From Acidiphilium sp. (GTDB lineage Bacteria > Pseudomonadota > Alphaproteobacteria > Acetobacterales > Acetobacteraceae): DNA of 64,000 nt. The notes under the pieces were generated by a model. The model did no database searches. It was given only the letters and a program-made list of their open reading frames with translations, and was not told where the DNA came from. The position numbers and the translations under genes were made by a program. The DNA is taken from NCBI GenBank assembly GCA_028688905.1, contig JAQTXH010000006.1, positions 106,518 through 170,517 of the forward strand, written 5' to 3'. This document shows positions 18,256 to 27,588 of this stretch, in pieces (position 1 is the first letter of the stretch; each line of letters opens with the position of its first letter).

Positions 18256-18984
18256 ATGAAAATCCTGGTATTTCAACATGCCGTGGTCGAGCATCCTGGA
18301 AGCTTTCGCGATGTCATGCGGGCGCAGGGCCATTCCATGCATCAGGTTGAGCTGGACGAAGGCAACACGATCCCGCCGCTCACCGATTTCGACGTCCTTC
18401 TGGTCATGGGTGGCCCCATGGATGTCTGGGAAGAAAATAAGTATCCCTGGCTAACGGATGAAAAAGCGGCGATCCGCGAATGGGTTTCGCGTGGCCGTCC
18501 CTATCTGGGCATGTGCCTGGGAGAGCAGCTTCTGGCCGATGCAATGGGCGGTGCGGTAGCACCGATGACCGCGCCGCCCGAAGTGGGAATGAGCGTGGTC
18601 CATTTGACGCCAAATCCAATTTTCGCGGGGGTGCCCGAGCTTTGCACCTGCTTCCAATGGCACGGCGCGGAGGTTACGTCGCTGCCGCCAACGGCGACAC
18701 TGCTGGCCACCAGCCCAGGATGTGCCGTACAGGGTTTTGTAATCGGCCGCCACGCCTATGGGTTGCAATTCCACATGGAGCTGACGGAAACCACCGCCTC
18801 CGAATGGGGGGCATTGCCGGAATACGCCGCCGCCCTGGAGGCGGTTAAAGGACCGGGGGCCATGGACCAATTGAAAGCGGACGTCGGCAACCATCTGGGC
18901 ACGTTGCAAGCCACCGCGCATCGGGTGTTTTCAAATTTTCTTGCCATCGCCGAAGATATCGTTTCTGTGAAAGCCATCGAATAG
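18256..18984 (+). CDS. Class I glutamine amidotransferase
   Basis: The protein has 242 residues. The nucleophile elbow is YLGMCLGEQLLA, and the catalytic histidine lies in YGLQFHMELT, followed by Glu. The fold matches GMP-synthase-like stand-alone GATase domains (COG0518). It lies 16 bases before a glutamine-synthetase-like gene. Such pairs make and then hydrolyse gamma-glutamyl amides, for example in polyamine or amine catabolism (PuuA/PuuD logic), so it may be a gamma-glutamyl hydrolase rather than a GMP-synthase partner. Confidence 0.87.
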   Translation: MKILVFQHAVVEHPGSFRDVMRAQGHSMHQVELDEGNTIPPLTDFDVLLVMGGPMDVWEENKYPWLTDEKAAIREWVSRGRPYLGMCLGEQLLADAMGGAVAPMTAPPEVGMSVVHLTPNPIFAGVPELCTCFQWHGAEVTSLPPTATLLATSPGCAVQGFVIGRHAYGLQFHMELTETTASEWGALPEYAAALEAVKGPGAMDQLKADVGNHLGTLQATAHRVFSNFLAIAEDIVSVKAIE

Positions 18985-19000
18985 GCCCGAAGGAGTTGTG

Positions 19001-20353
19001 ATGCCCGCCGCCGAAATATTCCAGCATTCACAGGCGTCCGCCAAGGAATTCACAACCAGCCTGCGCGAAAACAATGTCGAATTCCTGCGCTTCGAGTTGC
19101 CGGACCTCGCCGGTTTATCGCGGGGCAAAACGGTGCCGATCGACCACGTGGAAACGTATGTCCTCAATGGTCTGAACCTGTATGGCGGTGCGGTAACGCT
19201 GGACACGAGTTCGATCCCGATTGCCGGCACCGGCTATAATGAAGACGTTAATTTCGTTGACTGCCTGATGATCGCCGACCCCCATACCGTCAGCCGTGTG
19301 CCATGGCTTACCAATACCGCGCGGGTTATCTGCGATACCAGATGGTACGATGGCCGGCCTCAGTTAGCGGCACCGCGGATGGTGCTCAAAAAAATCATCG
19401 CCGTCGCGGCCGCCATGGGCTACGGCGTCAAAATGGGCCATGAATACGAATTTTACGTGGTCGATCTCGAAACGCGCCAGCCGATCTATGGCGGCCAGCC
19501 GATTTTCGTCACGGCGATGACCCATCGCTACCCGCAAATGGACAAGCTCATGCGCGTTCTACAGGCGAGCGGTATCGATATGATCACCGCGAATGGCGAA
19601 CATGGACCGGGACAATGGGAACTGAATTTCGCCGCGTTGGATGGAATTGCGGCGGCGGATCGAGCCTTTGTATTCAAAAATACCGTGAAGGAGTATCTGC
19701 GGACGGAAGGCTTGCTCGCCACCTTCATGACCAAACCGTATAAGGGACTCTCTGGTTCCTGCTCGCATTTTCATGTGTCGCTGTTTGATCTTGAAACCGG
19801 CGAAAACTTGTTTCTGGATACCGCGAACAAAAATGGCATGAGCGGCATCATGCAGAGTTTTGTGCAAGGTATTCTGGATCACGCGCGGGCCGAGCAGGCG
19901 TTGTGGAATCCCACAACCAATTGCTACCGCCGGATCCGGCCGGCGACCTTCGCGCCGAGTAACATTTCCTGGGGCGTGGAAGACCGTTCTGCTTCGGTGC
20001 GGATTAAAGCCAGCAAGGATAAACGCCAACATCTCGAAGTGCGGGTGCCGTCGGCTTTATCGAACCCGTACCTCACGGCCGCGGCAACCATTGCCTCGGG
20101 GCTGCTAGGGGTGAAGGCCGGTGCCAGTTTGGCACCGGAGCGGGCGGGATTGAAAGAGAATGATCCGTCCTTCGCCAAACTGCCGACCGAGATGCATTTA
20201 TCTCTTGCGGCTTTGGCGGCTGACGGGGCTTTGACCGAAATGTTGGGTGAAGAATTCATCAATGTGTTTACGAAGGTGAAAACCGCCGAGATGCTGAGAT
20301 TGCGGGATGAAATTCCCGCCGCGGAAACCAACGAATATTTCGACCTGTATTGA
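19001..20353 (+). CDS. Glutamine-synthetase family protein (gamma-glutamyl amide ligase)
   Basis: The protein has 450 residues from the ATG at 19001, where AAGGAG has better spacing than for the GTG at 18998. GS landmarks are MGHEYEFYVVD, NGEHGPGQWELNF (metal ligands), GSCSHFHVSLFD and NPTTNCYRRIRP. It is closer to PuuA/GlnT-like ligases than to housekeeping GlnA: shorter, with no adenylylation Tyr loop seen. The adjacent amidotransferase suggests gamma-glutamylation of an amine followed by hydrolysis. The amine is not predictable. Confidence 0.88.
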   Translation: MPAAEIFQHSQASAKEFTTSLRENNVEFLRFELPDLAGLSRGKTVPIDHVETYVLNGLNLYGGAVTLDTSSIPIAGTGYNEDVNFVDCLMIADPHTVSRVPWLTNTARVICDTRWYDGRPQLAAPRMVLKKIIAVAAAMGYGVKMGHEYEFYVVDLETRQPIYGGQPIFVTAMTHRYPQMDKLMRVLQASGIDMITANGEHGPGQWELNFAALDGIAAADRAFVFKNTVKEYLRTEGLLATFMTKPYKGLSGSCSHFHVSLFDLETGENLFLDTANKNGMSGIMQSFVQGILDHARAEQALWNPTTNCYRRIRPATFAPSNISWGVEDRSASVRIKASKDKRQHLEVRVPSALSNPYLTAAATIASGLLGVKAGASLAPERAGLKENDPSFAKLPTEMHLSLAALAADGALTEMLGEEFINVFTKVKTAEMLRLRDEIPAAETNEYFDLY

Positions 20354-20431
20354 TGCCGTCCGCCGACTCTCGCCGGTCGAAATCGTTCAGGCTGCTCTGG
20401 CCGCTATCGAAAACGACGATCTACGGATACT

Positions 20432-20538
20432 CTAGAGCCGGGTCGTTTAAGGACGAACCGGCTCTATCACTATTTTTGCGAGCAATTTCATTGCATTCGG
20501 TCGCCGCAGGTGCGTCAACCTCAAGCAATATCGCTCTA
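20432..20538 (+). repeat. Dispersed palindromic repeat, copy 1
   Basis: The copy is about 107 bp, with ends CTAGAGC and GCTCTA. Hairpin 1 is AGAGCCGG...CCGGCTCT, then TTTTTGCGAGCAATTTCATTGC, and a second, imperfect hairpin around GCCGCAGG. The last bases (CTA) are the stop codon of the RND gene on the minus strand. Copies 2-5 are at 32982, 44168, 50446 and 52373. Confidence 0.85.
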
Positions 20539-23500
20539 AATCTTTTTGCCGTCATCGCGCAGCGCCACGTAGATCGCGGGGATCACCAGCAGGGTGAGCA
20601 GGGTGGACGAGGCGAGGCCGAACAGCAGCGAAATGCCGAGACCCTGGAAGATCGGGTCGGGCAAAATGGCGGCGGCACCGATCATCGCGGCGACGGCGGT
20701 GAGCAGGATCGGTTTGGCGCGGATCGCGCCGGCTTCGAGCAGGACGCGGCGGATCGGGGTGGTGCCGTCCTGGCCGTGGCGGATGAAATCGACCAGCAGG
20801 ATCGAGTTGCGTACGATAATCCCGGCCAGCGCGATGAAGCCGATCATCGAGGTCGCGGTGAAATAGGCCCCCAGCAGCCAGTGGCCGAGCATGATGCCGA
20901 TCAGCGTGAGCGGCACCGGCGTTAAAATCATCAGCGGGATCTTGAAGCTGCGGAACTGGCCGACCACGAGCACGTAAATCCCCAGCAGCGCCACGATGAA
21001 CGCGCCGCCCATGTCGCGGAACGTCACGTAGGTGACGCGCCATTCGCCGGCCCAGCGCACCGTGGGGGTGGCATCGTTGAGCGGCGGGTCGGACAGGCTG
21101 ATCGCCGGTTTCGGCAGCGCGCGGGTCCAGTGATGGGTGGCGATCAGGTGATCGACCGCGAGGATCGCATAGATCGGTGCCTGGAATTTGCCCGCCATGT
21201 CGGCTTCCACCATGTCGGTGTACTGGCCATCGCGCCGGTAGAGCGCGTAGGAGCCTTGCGCCTGCCGCGCGGTGACGACCTGGCCGAGTTCGACGATCGC
21301 TTTCACCCCCGGAACCGACGAGGCCGGAATCGGCGTCGCGGCCAAATTGTCGTTCCAGTCGCGCGCCCGGTTCGGCAGGCCGACGGTGACATCGACCGGC
21401 AGATGCTGCGCCCCGCGATAGGCATAGCCCACCGCGACGCCGCCGAGCAGATCGTGGATGGTCTGGTTCACGTCCGACTGGTTGACGCCATAAAAATTCA
21501 GTTTGCTCTGATCGACGTCGATCTCGAGTTGCGGCCGGCGGAAACCCCAGGAATCGTGAATGTCGGTAATATAGCTCACCTTGCCGAACAGCGCCTTGAT
21601 CTCGCGGGCCTCGGCCAGCCGCATGGTGGCGTTGGGCGCATAGATTTCGGCGACCAGCGGTGCCAGCACCGGCGGGCCGGGCGGTGCCTGCACGATCTGC
21701 ATCGTTGCCCCCGGCGGCAGCTTCACCGGGCGCAGGGCCGCGCGCAGTTGTTCGGCCACCGTGTTGGTCAAGGCGCTGCGCTGGTCGCGCGGGGTGAGCA
21801 GAATGTGCAATTCGCCCTGATTGGGGCTTTGCCGCGCGTAATAGCCCCGGACCAGCCCGTTGAAATCATAGGGACCCGCAGTGCCGGCATAGACCGTCAC
21901 CGATTCGACGTCGTGGAGGGTTTTGGCCTGCCGCGCCAAGGCGAACAAATTGCGCTCGGTCGCTTCGAGCGACGCGCCGGCCGGCAGGTCGAGCACCACG
22001 GTGAGGTGCGATTTATTGCCATAGGGCAGCAGCTTGACCGTCACCGCCTCGAAATAGAACATCGAGATCGCGGCGAGTGTGGCGATGCCGATGGCGATCA
22101 GAAACACCAGTGCGCGGCGGCGGGTGCGGATCACCGGTTCGGCGATCCACCAGTAGAGTTCGCCCAGCCGGTTACGCGGGGCGTGGGGGATCGTGCCGGG
22201 TCCGGCCTCGCGCGGGGCGAGTTTCAGCAGCATCCAGGGGGCCGCGATCGTCGCCATAAAGAACGAAAACACCATCGCGGTCGAGGCATTGATCGGGATT
22301 GGGGCCATGTACGGCCCCATCAACCCCGAGACGAACAGCATCGGCAGCAGGGCGGTGATCACGGTGAGGGTCGCGATGATCGTCGGGTTGCCGACCTCCG
22401 CCACCGCTTCGATCGCCGCTTGCAGGCGGCTGCGGCCATCGTGCAGTTCCCAGTGGCGCGAGATATTCTCGATCACCACGATCGCGTCGTCGACCAGAAT
22501 CCCGATCGCGAAAATCAGCGCGAACAGGCTGACCCGGTTGATCGAGAAGCCGAAGATCCACGAGGCGAAAATGGTCAGCAGCACGGTGGTGGGGATCACC
22601 ACGGCGGTGACCGCGGCGGCGCGCCAGCCGATCGCGAATACGATGAGCACCACGATCGACAATGTCGCCAGTGCCAGATGCAGCAGCAGATCGTTGACCT
22701 TGGCGTTGGCGCTGCGGCCATCGTCGCGGGTGATGCTGACCGCGACATCGTTGGGGATCAGCCGCCCCTGCAACGAGGCGAGGCGCTCACGGATGGTGTG
22801 GGCGATCACCACCGCGTTCGAGCCGGAGCGCTTGGCAAAGGCGATGCTCACCGCCGGGGTGGTGCGCCAGGCATTTTTCCCGGCGCGCTGGACCATGAAC
22901 ACTTTGTGCTCGGTCGGTGCCGGGCCGGTGACGATTTTCGCGACGTCATCGACATAGACCGGCCGGCCTTCGCGGGTGGTGAGTTGCAGCAGGCCGATAT
23001 TGGCCCCCGGCTCCAGGCTGTGACCGACGATCACCGCATCGAGCTTGCCGTTGGCGAACAGATTGCCGGCGTCGAAGCTTTTGTTCGCCTCGTCGATCCT
23101 TGCCACCAGTTGCTGGAACGTCACGCCATAAAGCGAAAGCTTGGCCGGGTCGGGTTCAACCCGGATTTCATCGGGGACGTTGCCGACGATGTAGGACAGC
23201 CCGATGTCGGGGATGCGGATCAGCGCGGTCTGCACCTTGCGCGCGATCCGCGACAGATCGGCCTCGGTATAATATTTCGCGGCACCGGGTTTCGGGGTCA
23301 GCGTCATCACCACGATGGCGACATCGTTGATCCCATGGCCCACCACGAGCGGGGCGGGAATTCCGATCGGCAGTTTCTGGATGTTGGCCAGGATATGGTT
23401 GCGCACGCGGATCACCGCGTCCTGCTCCTTGGTGCCGATATGGAACTCGGCACCGACCATCACCTGATCGTCCTGGGTCTGGCTGTAAACATGCTTGACC

Positions 23501-23742
23501 CCGGGGATCGACTTCAGAATGGTCTCCAGCGGCTTGGTCACCAGTTCGGCGGCGTTGGCGGCTTTCAACCCGTTGGCGGTGATCGAGACATCGACGATCG
23601 GGGCCTTGATCTGCGGATCGTCCTCGCGCGCGATCGACGTCAGCGCCAGCAGCCCGGCCAGCACCGCCGCGATGATCAGCAGCGGCGTCAGCTTCGAGCG
23701 GATGAAGGTGCGGGTGAGCGCCCCGGAAATGCCGAGTTTCAT
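20536..23742 (-). CDS. RND-family efflux permease of the sulfide-response locus
   Basis: The protein has 1068 residues: twelve predicted membrane helices in two halves, with two large periplasmic loops after TM1 and TM7. ILVDDAIVVIEN in TM4 carries the Asp pair used for proton relay. The N-terminal SIAREDDPQI and LETILKSIPGVKHV resemble the HAE-type subgroup seen next to sulfur-oxidation genes rather than metal pumps. It overlaps its membrane-fusion partner by four bases and is probably cotranscribed with the rhodanese and BigR-like genes. No outer-membrane channel is adjacent, so it must borrow one. The substrate is unknown. Confidence 0.93.
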   Translation of the reverse strand: MKLGISGALTRTFIRSKLTPLLIIAAVLAGLLALTSIAREDDPQIKAPIVDVSITANGLKAANAAELVTKPLETILKSIPGVKHVYSQTQDDQVMVGAEFHIGTKEQDAVIRVRNHILANIQKLPIGIPAPLVVGHGINDVAIVVMTLTPKPGAAKYYTEADLSRIARKVQTALIRIPDIGLSYIVGNVPDEIRVEPDPAKLSLYGVTFQQLVARIDEANKSFDAGNLFANGKLDAVIVGHSLEPGANIGLLQLTTREGRPVYVDDVAKIVTGPAPTEHKVFMVQRAGKNAWRTTPAVSIAFAKRSGSNAVVIAHTIRERLASLQGRLIPNDVAVSITRDDGRSANAKVNDLLLHLALATLSIVVLIVFAIGWRAAAVTAVVIPTTVLLTIFASWIFGFSINRVSLFALIFAIGILVDDAIVVIENISRHWELHDGRSRLQAAIEAVAEVGNPTIIATLTVITALLPMLFVSGLMGPYMAPIPINASTAMVFSFFMATIAAPWMLLKLAPREAGPGTIPHAPRNRLGELYWWIAEPVIRTRRRALVFLIAIGIATLAAISMFYFEAVTVKLLPYGNKSHLTVVLDLPAGASLEATERNLFALARQAKTLHDVESVTVYAGTAGPYDFNGLVRGYYARQSPNQGELHILLTPRDQRSALTNTVAEQLRAALRPVKLPPGATMQIVQAPPGPPVLAPLVAEIYAPNATMRLAEAREIKALFGKVSYITDIHDSWGFRRPQLEIDVDQSKLNFYGVNQSDVNQTIHDLLGGVAVGYAYRGAQHLPVDVTVGLPNRARDWNDNLAATPIPASSVPGVKAIVELGQVVTARQAQGSYALYRRDGQYTDMVEADMAGKFQAPIYAILAVDHLIATHHWTRALPKPAISLSDPPLNDATPTVRWAGEWRVTYVTFRDMGGAFIVALLGIYVLVVGQFRSFKIPLMILTPVPLTLIGIMLGHWLLGAYFTATSMIGFIALAGIIVRNSILLVDFIRHGQDGTTPIRRVLLEAGAIRAKPILLTAVAAMIGAAAILPDPIFQGLGISLLFGLASSTLLTLLVIPAIYVALRDDGKKI

Positions 23743-24797
23743 GGCGTGGCCGGCGGCGGGACCAGAACTTCGCCCGTACTCAAGCCAGACAGGACTTCAA
23801 TCCCATCCGGCATCGTCGGCGTCGGCCGTGCCGCCCCCCGCTGGATCGGCACCTCGATCACCGTGCCGTCGTTCTGGCGAACGCGGGCATAATCGGAGCC
23901 TGACAAGGTCAGGATGAAGCTGACGGGGATCACGATCGCCTGATGCTCCTGCGCGGGCAGCCAGGCTTCGACCCGGATGCCGACGAACCGGTCCGGCAGG
24001 TTGGGAACGGTGGCGTAGGCGATCAACCTTCCGTCGGAAATACCCGGTTTGATCTCGTCGATCGTGCCGAATAGTGTGGGTGCCGCGCCGAGTTCCGCGC
24101 CATCGACGCGGATCAGCGCGCCGACATGCACAAAACGGGTGTCGCGCTCCGGTACCGCGAGCCGCACCCGGAACGGGGCCTGGGCGAGTTCGGCCACCAC
24201 GTCGCCCGGCATCAGCACACTGCCCGCGGCAATCGGCGTATGCAGCACCAGCCCGGCGTGCGGGGCGCGCACGGCACCCTGGTCGATCTGTTTGGTGATG
24301 GTATCGCGCTGCGCCAGCGTCGCCGCCAGGGTGCTCTCCGCCACCCGCAGCACCGAGCGCGCCTGATCAAAACTCGCGCGCGACACCGCCCCCTGGCCGA
24401 CCAGACGCTGGGTGCGGCTGAAATCGAGCTGGGCCTCGGCCAATTGCGCGCGCGCCCCCTTCACCTGGGCGTCCAGCGTGGTCTGCCGGGTGAGCAGGGT
24501 GGAATCGGCAATCGTCGCCAGTGTCTGACCGGCGGTAACGTGGTCACCGTCCTTCACGTCGATCCGCGCGACCGTGCCGGAAATGCGGGCGCGCGCCGGC
24601 AGGGTACGCACCCCCTCGACCGTACCGAACACCGGGGCCAGTTCGGTCAGAGTTTGCCGCGTCACCGTGAAGCGGGGCGGCGCGGCGGATGCCGGCGATT
24701 CGGGCAAAGGCAGCGCGAGCGCGCAACCCAGCCCGACGATCGCGGCACGGATGACGCGCAAGCCCGGACGCAGCGTGGGCGAAAGCGGAACAATCAT
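23739..24797 (-). CDS. Membrane fusion protein (RND periplasmic adaptor)
   Basis: The protein has 352 residues. An N-terminal export signal ends near ALPLPESPASAAP. The lipoyl half-motifs (RISGTVARIDVKDGDHVTAG and RAPHAGLVLHTPI) flank a helical hairpin, followed by a beta-barrel domain. ATG 24797 is preferred because AGGGA lies seven bases upstream; an upstream TTG (24821) is in frame. It joins the inner-membrane pump to an outer-membrane channel. Confidence 0.9.
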   Translation of the reverse strand: MIVPLSPTLRPGLRVIRAAIVGLGCALALPLPESPASAAPPRFTVTRQTLTELAPVFGTVEGVRTLPARARISGTVARIDVKDGDHVTAGQTLATIADSTLLTRQTTLDAQVKGARAQLAEAQLDFSRTQRLVGQGAVSRASFDQARSVLRVAESTLAATLAQRDTITKQIDQGAVRAPHAGLVLHTPIAAGSVLMPGDVVAELAQAPFRVRLAVPERDTRFVHVGALIRVDGAELGAAPTLFGTIDEIKPGISDGRLIAYATVPNLPDRFVGIRVEAWLPAQEHQAIVIPVSFILTLSGSDYARVRQNDGTVIEVPIQRGAARPTPTMPDGIEVLSGLSTGEVLVPPPATP

Positions 24798-24860
24798 GAG
24801 GGCATCCCTGAAAAAAGCCAACCGTGAACGGGCTGGCGCGTTCGGTGCCGCAGCTGAACC

Positions 24861-25232
24861 CTACTGGCGATCGACCACTTTGCCGGTGGCGGGATCGAGC
24901 ATGATGGTCCGCAGCCCAGCCCGCATCCAGGCGGCGATGCCACCCGCCAGATGCCCAGCCACCGCGACATCGGCGTTCGCGCAATGCGCCGCAGCAACCG
25001 CCGAGCGCTTGCCCGAACCGCATTGCAGCACGATCGGCTGGGTCGGATCCTGCGGCAGGGTCAGCGGATCGAAACTGGATAGCGGGGCCAGCAGCGCGCC
25101 GTGAATTCGGGCGGCGGCGAATTCATCGGGTTCGCGCACATCGATCAGGGTTACCTGATGCTCCTTGAGCATTTCGTGCAGTTCATCGGGCGTAATGTCG
25201 CGCAGACGATGGGCATGGGCGGTCATAGTCAA
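24861..25232 (-). CDS. Rhodanese-like sulfurtransferase
   Basis: The protein has 123 residues, a single rhodanese domain with LIDVREPDEFAAARIHGA and the active-site loop LQCGSGKRS, where the Cys would carry persulfide. Its start overlaps the stop of the ArsR-type gene (ATGA). Placed between a persulfide-sensing regulator and an RND pump, opposite a sulfide:quinone oxidoreductase, it probably moves sulfane sulfur produced by that enzyme. Confidence 0.93.
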   Translation of the reverse strand: MTMTAHAHRLRDITPDELHEMLKEHQVTLIDVREPDEFAAARIHGALLAPLSSFDPLTLPQDPTQPIVLQCGSGKRSAVAAAHCANADVAVAGHLAGGIAAWMRAGLRTIMLDPATGKVVDRQ

Positions 25233-25594
25233 TTCCTTTCGGTGGATGGCGGCAGCGGACAGGTCATGCCGTTGTCGTTATGATTTTTATTGGCCGGTGC
25301 GCAGTAGATCGCAAACAAGGTCTCCACGATCCGCCGCGCCGCAGGATCGTCGATCCGGTAATACATGGTCTGGCCGTCGCGGCGGGCGATCACCAGGCTG
25401 TCGCGCCGCAACAGCCCGAGGTGCTGCGACATGGTCGAAACCCGCAGATCGAGTGCCCCCGCCAGATCCCCGACCGATCGCTCGCCCTGGGTCAGCTGGC
25501 ACAGGATCATCAACCGATGCGGATTGGCCAGAGCCTTGAGCAGGTGACTGGCCGCCGCCGATTTCGATGACATGGTCTCGGCGTCTACTTTCAT
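25229..25594 (-). CDS. ArsR-family regulator of BigR/SqrR type
   Basis: The protein has 121 residues from the ATG at 25594; the frame is open to 25630, but that would run through the candidate operator. The winged helix is LLKALANPHRLMILCQL ... GALDLRVSTMSQHLGLLRRD ... ARRDGQTMYYRI. Two cysteines, in LMILCQL and in FAIYCAP, match the pair that forms a disulfide or polysulfide bridge in BigR/SqrR persulfide sensors. It is predicted to repress its own operon and the divergent sulfide:quinone oxidoreductase until sulfide-derived persulfide appears. Confidence 0.9.
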   Translation of the reverse strand: MKVDAETMSSKSAAASHLLKALANPHRLMILCQLTQGERSVGDLAGALDLRVSTMSQHLGLLRRDSLVIARRDGQTMYYRIDDPAARRIVETLFAIYCAPANKNHNDNGMTCPLPPSTERN

Positions 25595-25600
25595 GCTTGC

Positions 25601-25624
25601 GTACATACGAAACAACGAATATAC
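25601..25624. promoter_or_regulatory. Candidate BigR/SqrR operator
   Basis: GTACATACG, six bases, CGAATATAC is a 9-6-9 inverted repeat with seven of nine matching positions. It lies in the divergent region between the regulator start and the sulfide:quinone oxidoreductase start (25718). A single dimer site could control both directions. Confidence 0.5.
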
Positions 25625-25717
25625 AGTCAAGTGTCATCGCAACCCGGGTCCGCCCCGCCGGGTTGAACGTCCAAGGCAAGCGGCACCGGGCGACCGCATA
25701 ACCAAGTGGAACAAATC

Positions 25718-27016
25718 ATGGCGGAAATCGTTGTGCTGGGTGCCGGTCTCGGTGGTACCCTGATGGCTTATGAAATGGTGGATCAACTGCGGGCCGAGGA
25801 TCGGGTCACCGTGATCGGCAAAGGCTCCTGCTATCAATTTTACCCCTCGAATCCCTGGGTTGCGGTGGGCTGGCGGCAGCGCAAGGACATCGAGGTCGAT
25901 CTGACCGCGGTCATGCGCAAAAAGAATATCAACCTTGTGACCACGCCGGCGGCCAAGGTCGATCCCAAGGCGAAAACCGTTCTTCTCGACGATGGCAGCA
26001 AGGTTGCCTACGATTATCTGGTGATCGCGACCGGCCCGGAACTCGCCTTCGATGAAATTCCCGGCCTCGGCCCGCAGGGGCATACGTTGTCGATCTGCGA
26101 GACCGGCCAGGCCGAAGCCGCCTATGCGGCGTTCGAGGCGTTCTGCAAAAATCCCGGCCCGATCGTGCTCGGAGCGGCGCAAGGCGTGTCTTGCTTCGGC
26201 CCAGCCTACGAGTTCGCCTTCATCATCGACACCGAATTGCGCCGCCGCAAAATCCGCGACCGGGTGCCGATGACCTTCGTGACCCCCGAACCCTATATCG
26301 GCCATCTCGGTCTCGATGGCGTGGGCGACACCAAAAGCCTGATGGAAAGCGAGTTGCGCAACCGCCATATCAAATGGGTCACCAACGCAAGGGTCAAATC
26401 GGTCGAAGCCGGCCAGATGCATATCGAGGAAGTCAACGACGATGGTTCGGTGAAAGCCGCACACGATCTGCCGTTTGCCTACAGCATGATGATGCCGCCG
26501 TTCCGTGGCGTGCCGGCGGTGTTCGGCGTCGAAGGGCTGGTCAATCCGCGCGGCTTCGTTCTGGCCGATGCGTTCCAGCGCAACCCGACCTATCATGACG
26601 TGTTCTCGGTCGGGGTGTGTGTCGCGATTCCGCCCACCGGCAAGACGGCGGTACCGGTCGGGGTGCCGAAAACCGGCTTCATGATCGAATCCATGGTGGC
26701 CGCGACGGCGCATAACATCGGTGGCCTGCTGCGCGGCAAGCAGCCCGACGTCAAACCGACCTGGAACGCCGTCTGCCTGGCCGATTTCGGCGATGGCGGC
26801 GTGGTGTTCGTCGCCCAGCCGCAACTGCCGCCGCGCAACGTCAACTGGGCGGCGCAGGGTAAATGGGTGCATCTCGCCAAAATCGCGTTCGAGAAATACT
26901 TCTTGCGCAAGATCAAGGCGGGAACCAGCGAACCCTTCTATGAAAACTATCTGCTCAAGAAATTGCAGATCGCGAAAATCCACCCGCCTGCGCAACAATC
27001 CGGAAAGGCCGGCTGA
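25718..27016 (+). CDS. sqr: Sulfide:quinone oxidoreductase
   Basis: The protein has 432 residues from the ATG at 25718. The FAD-binding start is IVVLGAGLGGTLMAYEMVDQ. The redox cysteines can be placed at SICETG, GVSCFGPAYEF and VGVCVAIPP, the three-Cys pattern of Acidithiobacillus-type SQR. VPVGVPKTGFMIESMVAATA contributes to the quinone/FAD region. A C-terminal amphipathic segment would attach it to the membrane. It oxidises sulfide to sulfane sulfur and feeds electrons to quinone. It is divergent from the BigR-like operon and 12 bases ahead of a thioredoxin gene. Confidence 0.93.
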   Translation: MAEIVVLGAGLGGTLMAYEMVDQLRAEDRVTVIGKGSCYQFYPSNPWVAVGWRQRKDIEVDLTAVMRKKNINLVTTPAAKVDPKAKTVLLDDGSKVAYDYLVIATGPELAFDEIPGLGPQGHTLSICETGQAEAAYAAFEAFCKNPGPIVLGAAQGVSCFGPAYEFAFIIDTELRRRKIRDRVPMTFVTPEPYIGHLGLDGVGDTKSLMESELRNRHIKWVTNARVKSVEAGQMHIEEVNDDGSVKAAHDLPFAYSMMMPPFRGVPAVFGVEGLVNPRGFVLADAFQRNPTYHDVFSVGVCVAIPPTGKTAVPVGVPKTGFMIESMVAATAHNIGGLLRGKQPDVKPTWNAVCLADFGDGGVVFVAQPQLPPRNVNWAAQGKWVHLAKIAFEKYFLRKIKAGTSEPFYENYLLKKLQIAKIHPPAQQSGKAG

Positions 27017-27028
27017 GCCGGAACGATC

Positions 27029-27478
27029 ATGACCGAAACGAGTCTCACGCTGGTGTGCCCATCCTGCCAGGCGATCAACCGGGTTCCGGCGGCGCGTCTC
27101 GCCGCCGCCCCGCGTTGCGGTTCCTGCCATGCGCCGTTGTTCGACGGCCATCCCGTGGAGGTCGACGACGCTGGGTTCGACCGCCATGTCCAGCACGATC
27201 AGATCCCGGTGCTTGCCGATTTATGGGCACCGTGGTGCGGGCCGTGCCGGGCGATGGCCCCCACCTTCGTGGAAGCGGCCACCCGGCTTGAGCCGCGATT
27301 CCGCCTGGTCAAGCTGAACGCCGACACCGCGCCCGCGATTCTGGCACGCTACGGCGTCCGTTCCATCCCGACCCTGTTGCTGTTCCGCAACGGTGCGCTG
27401 GCGGGCCAGACCGCCGGGGCCATGCCGCTCGAACAAATCATCCAATGGGCGCGGAGCCATGCCGGCGCGCCCGTTTGA
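27029..27478 (+). CDS. trxC: Thioredoxin 2 (zinc-containing thioredoxin)
   Basis: The protein has 149 residues. An N-terminal zinc ribbon (CPSCQ ... CGSC) precedes a thioredoxin fold with the active site WAPWCGPCRAM and the cis-Pro in RSIPTLLLF. TrxC proteins reduce disulfides under oxidative stress. Here the gene follows sqr closely, so it may also release persulfides as part of sulfide handling. Confidence 0.94.
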   Translation: MTETSLTLVCPSCQAINRVPAARLAAAPRCGSCHAPLFDGHPVEVDDAGFDRHVQHDQIPVLADLWAPWCGPCRAMAPTFVEAATRLEPRFRLVKLNADTAPAILARYGVRSIPTLLLFRNGALAGQTAGAMPLEQIIQWARSHAGAPV

Positions 27479-27588
27479 GTCGTTCCGGAAAGACATGACA
27501 GTCCAGCGTCCCGTCGTTTCTCCGGTCGTATCGCGCGTCATCAAACCCACATAAAGTGGGATCGTCCTCATTGGGGAGTCCTTGGTCA

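Noticed and set aside
21130..23892. A 920-codon open frame on the plus strand opposite the RND gene
   Set aside because: It is antisense to a clear RND pump, is rich in Arg, Asp, Gly and His as expected for a GC-rich shadow frame, and contains no domain.
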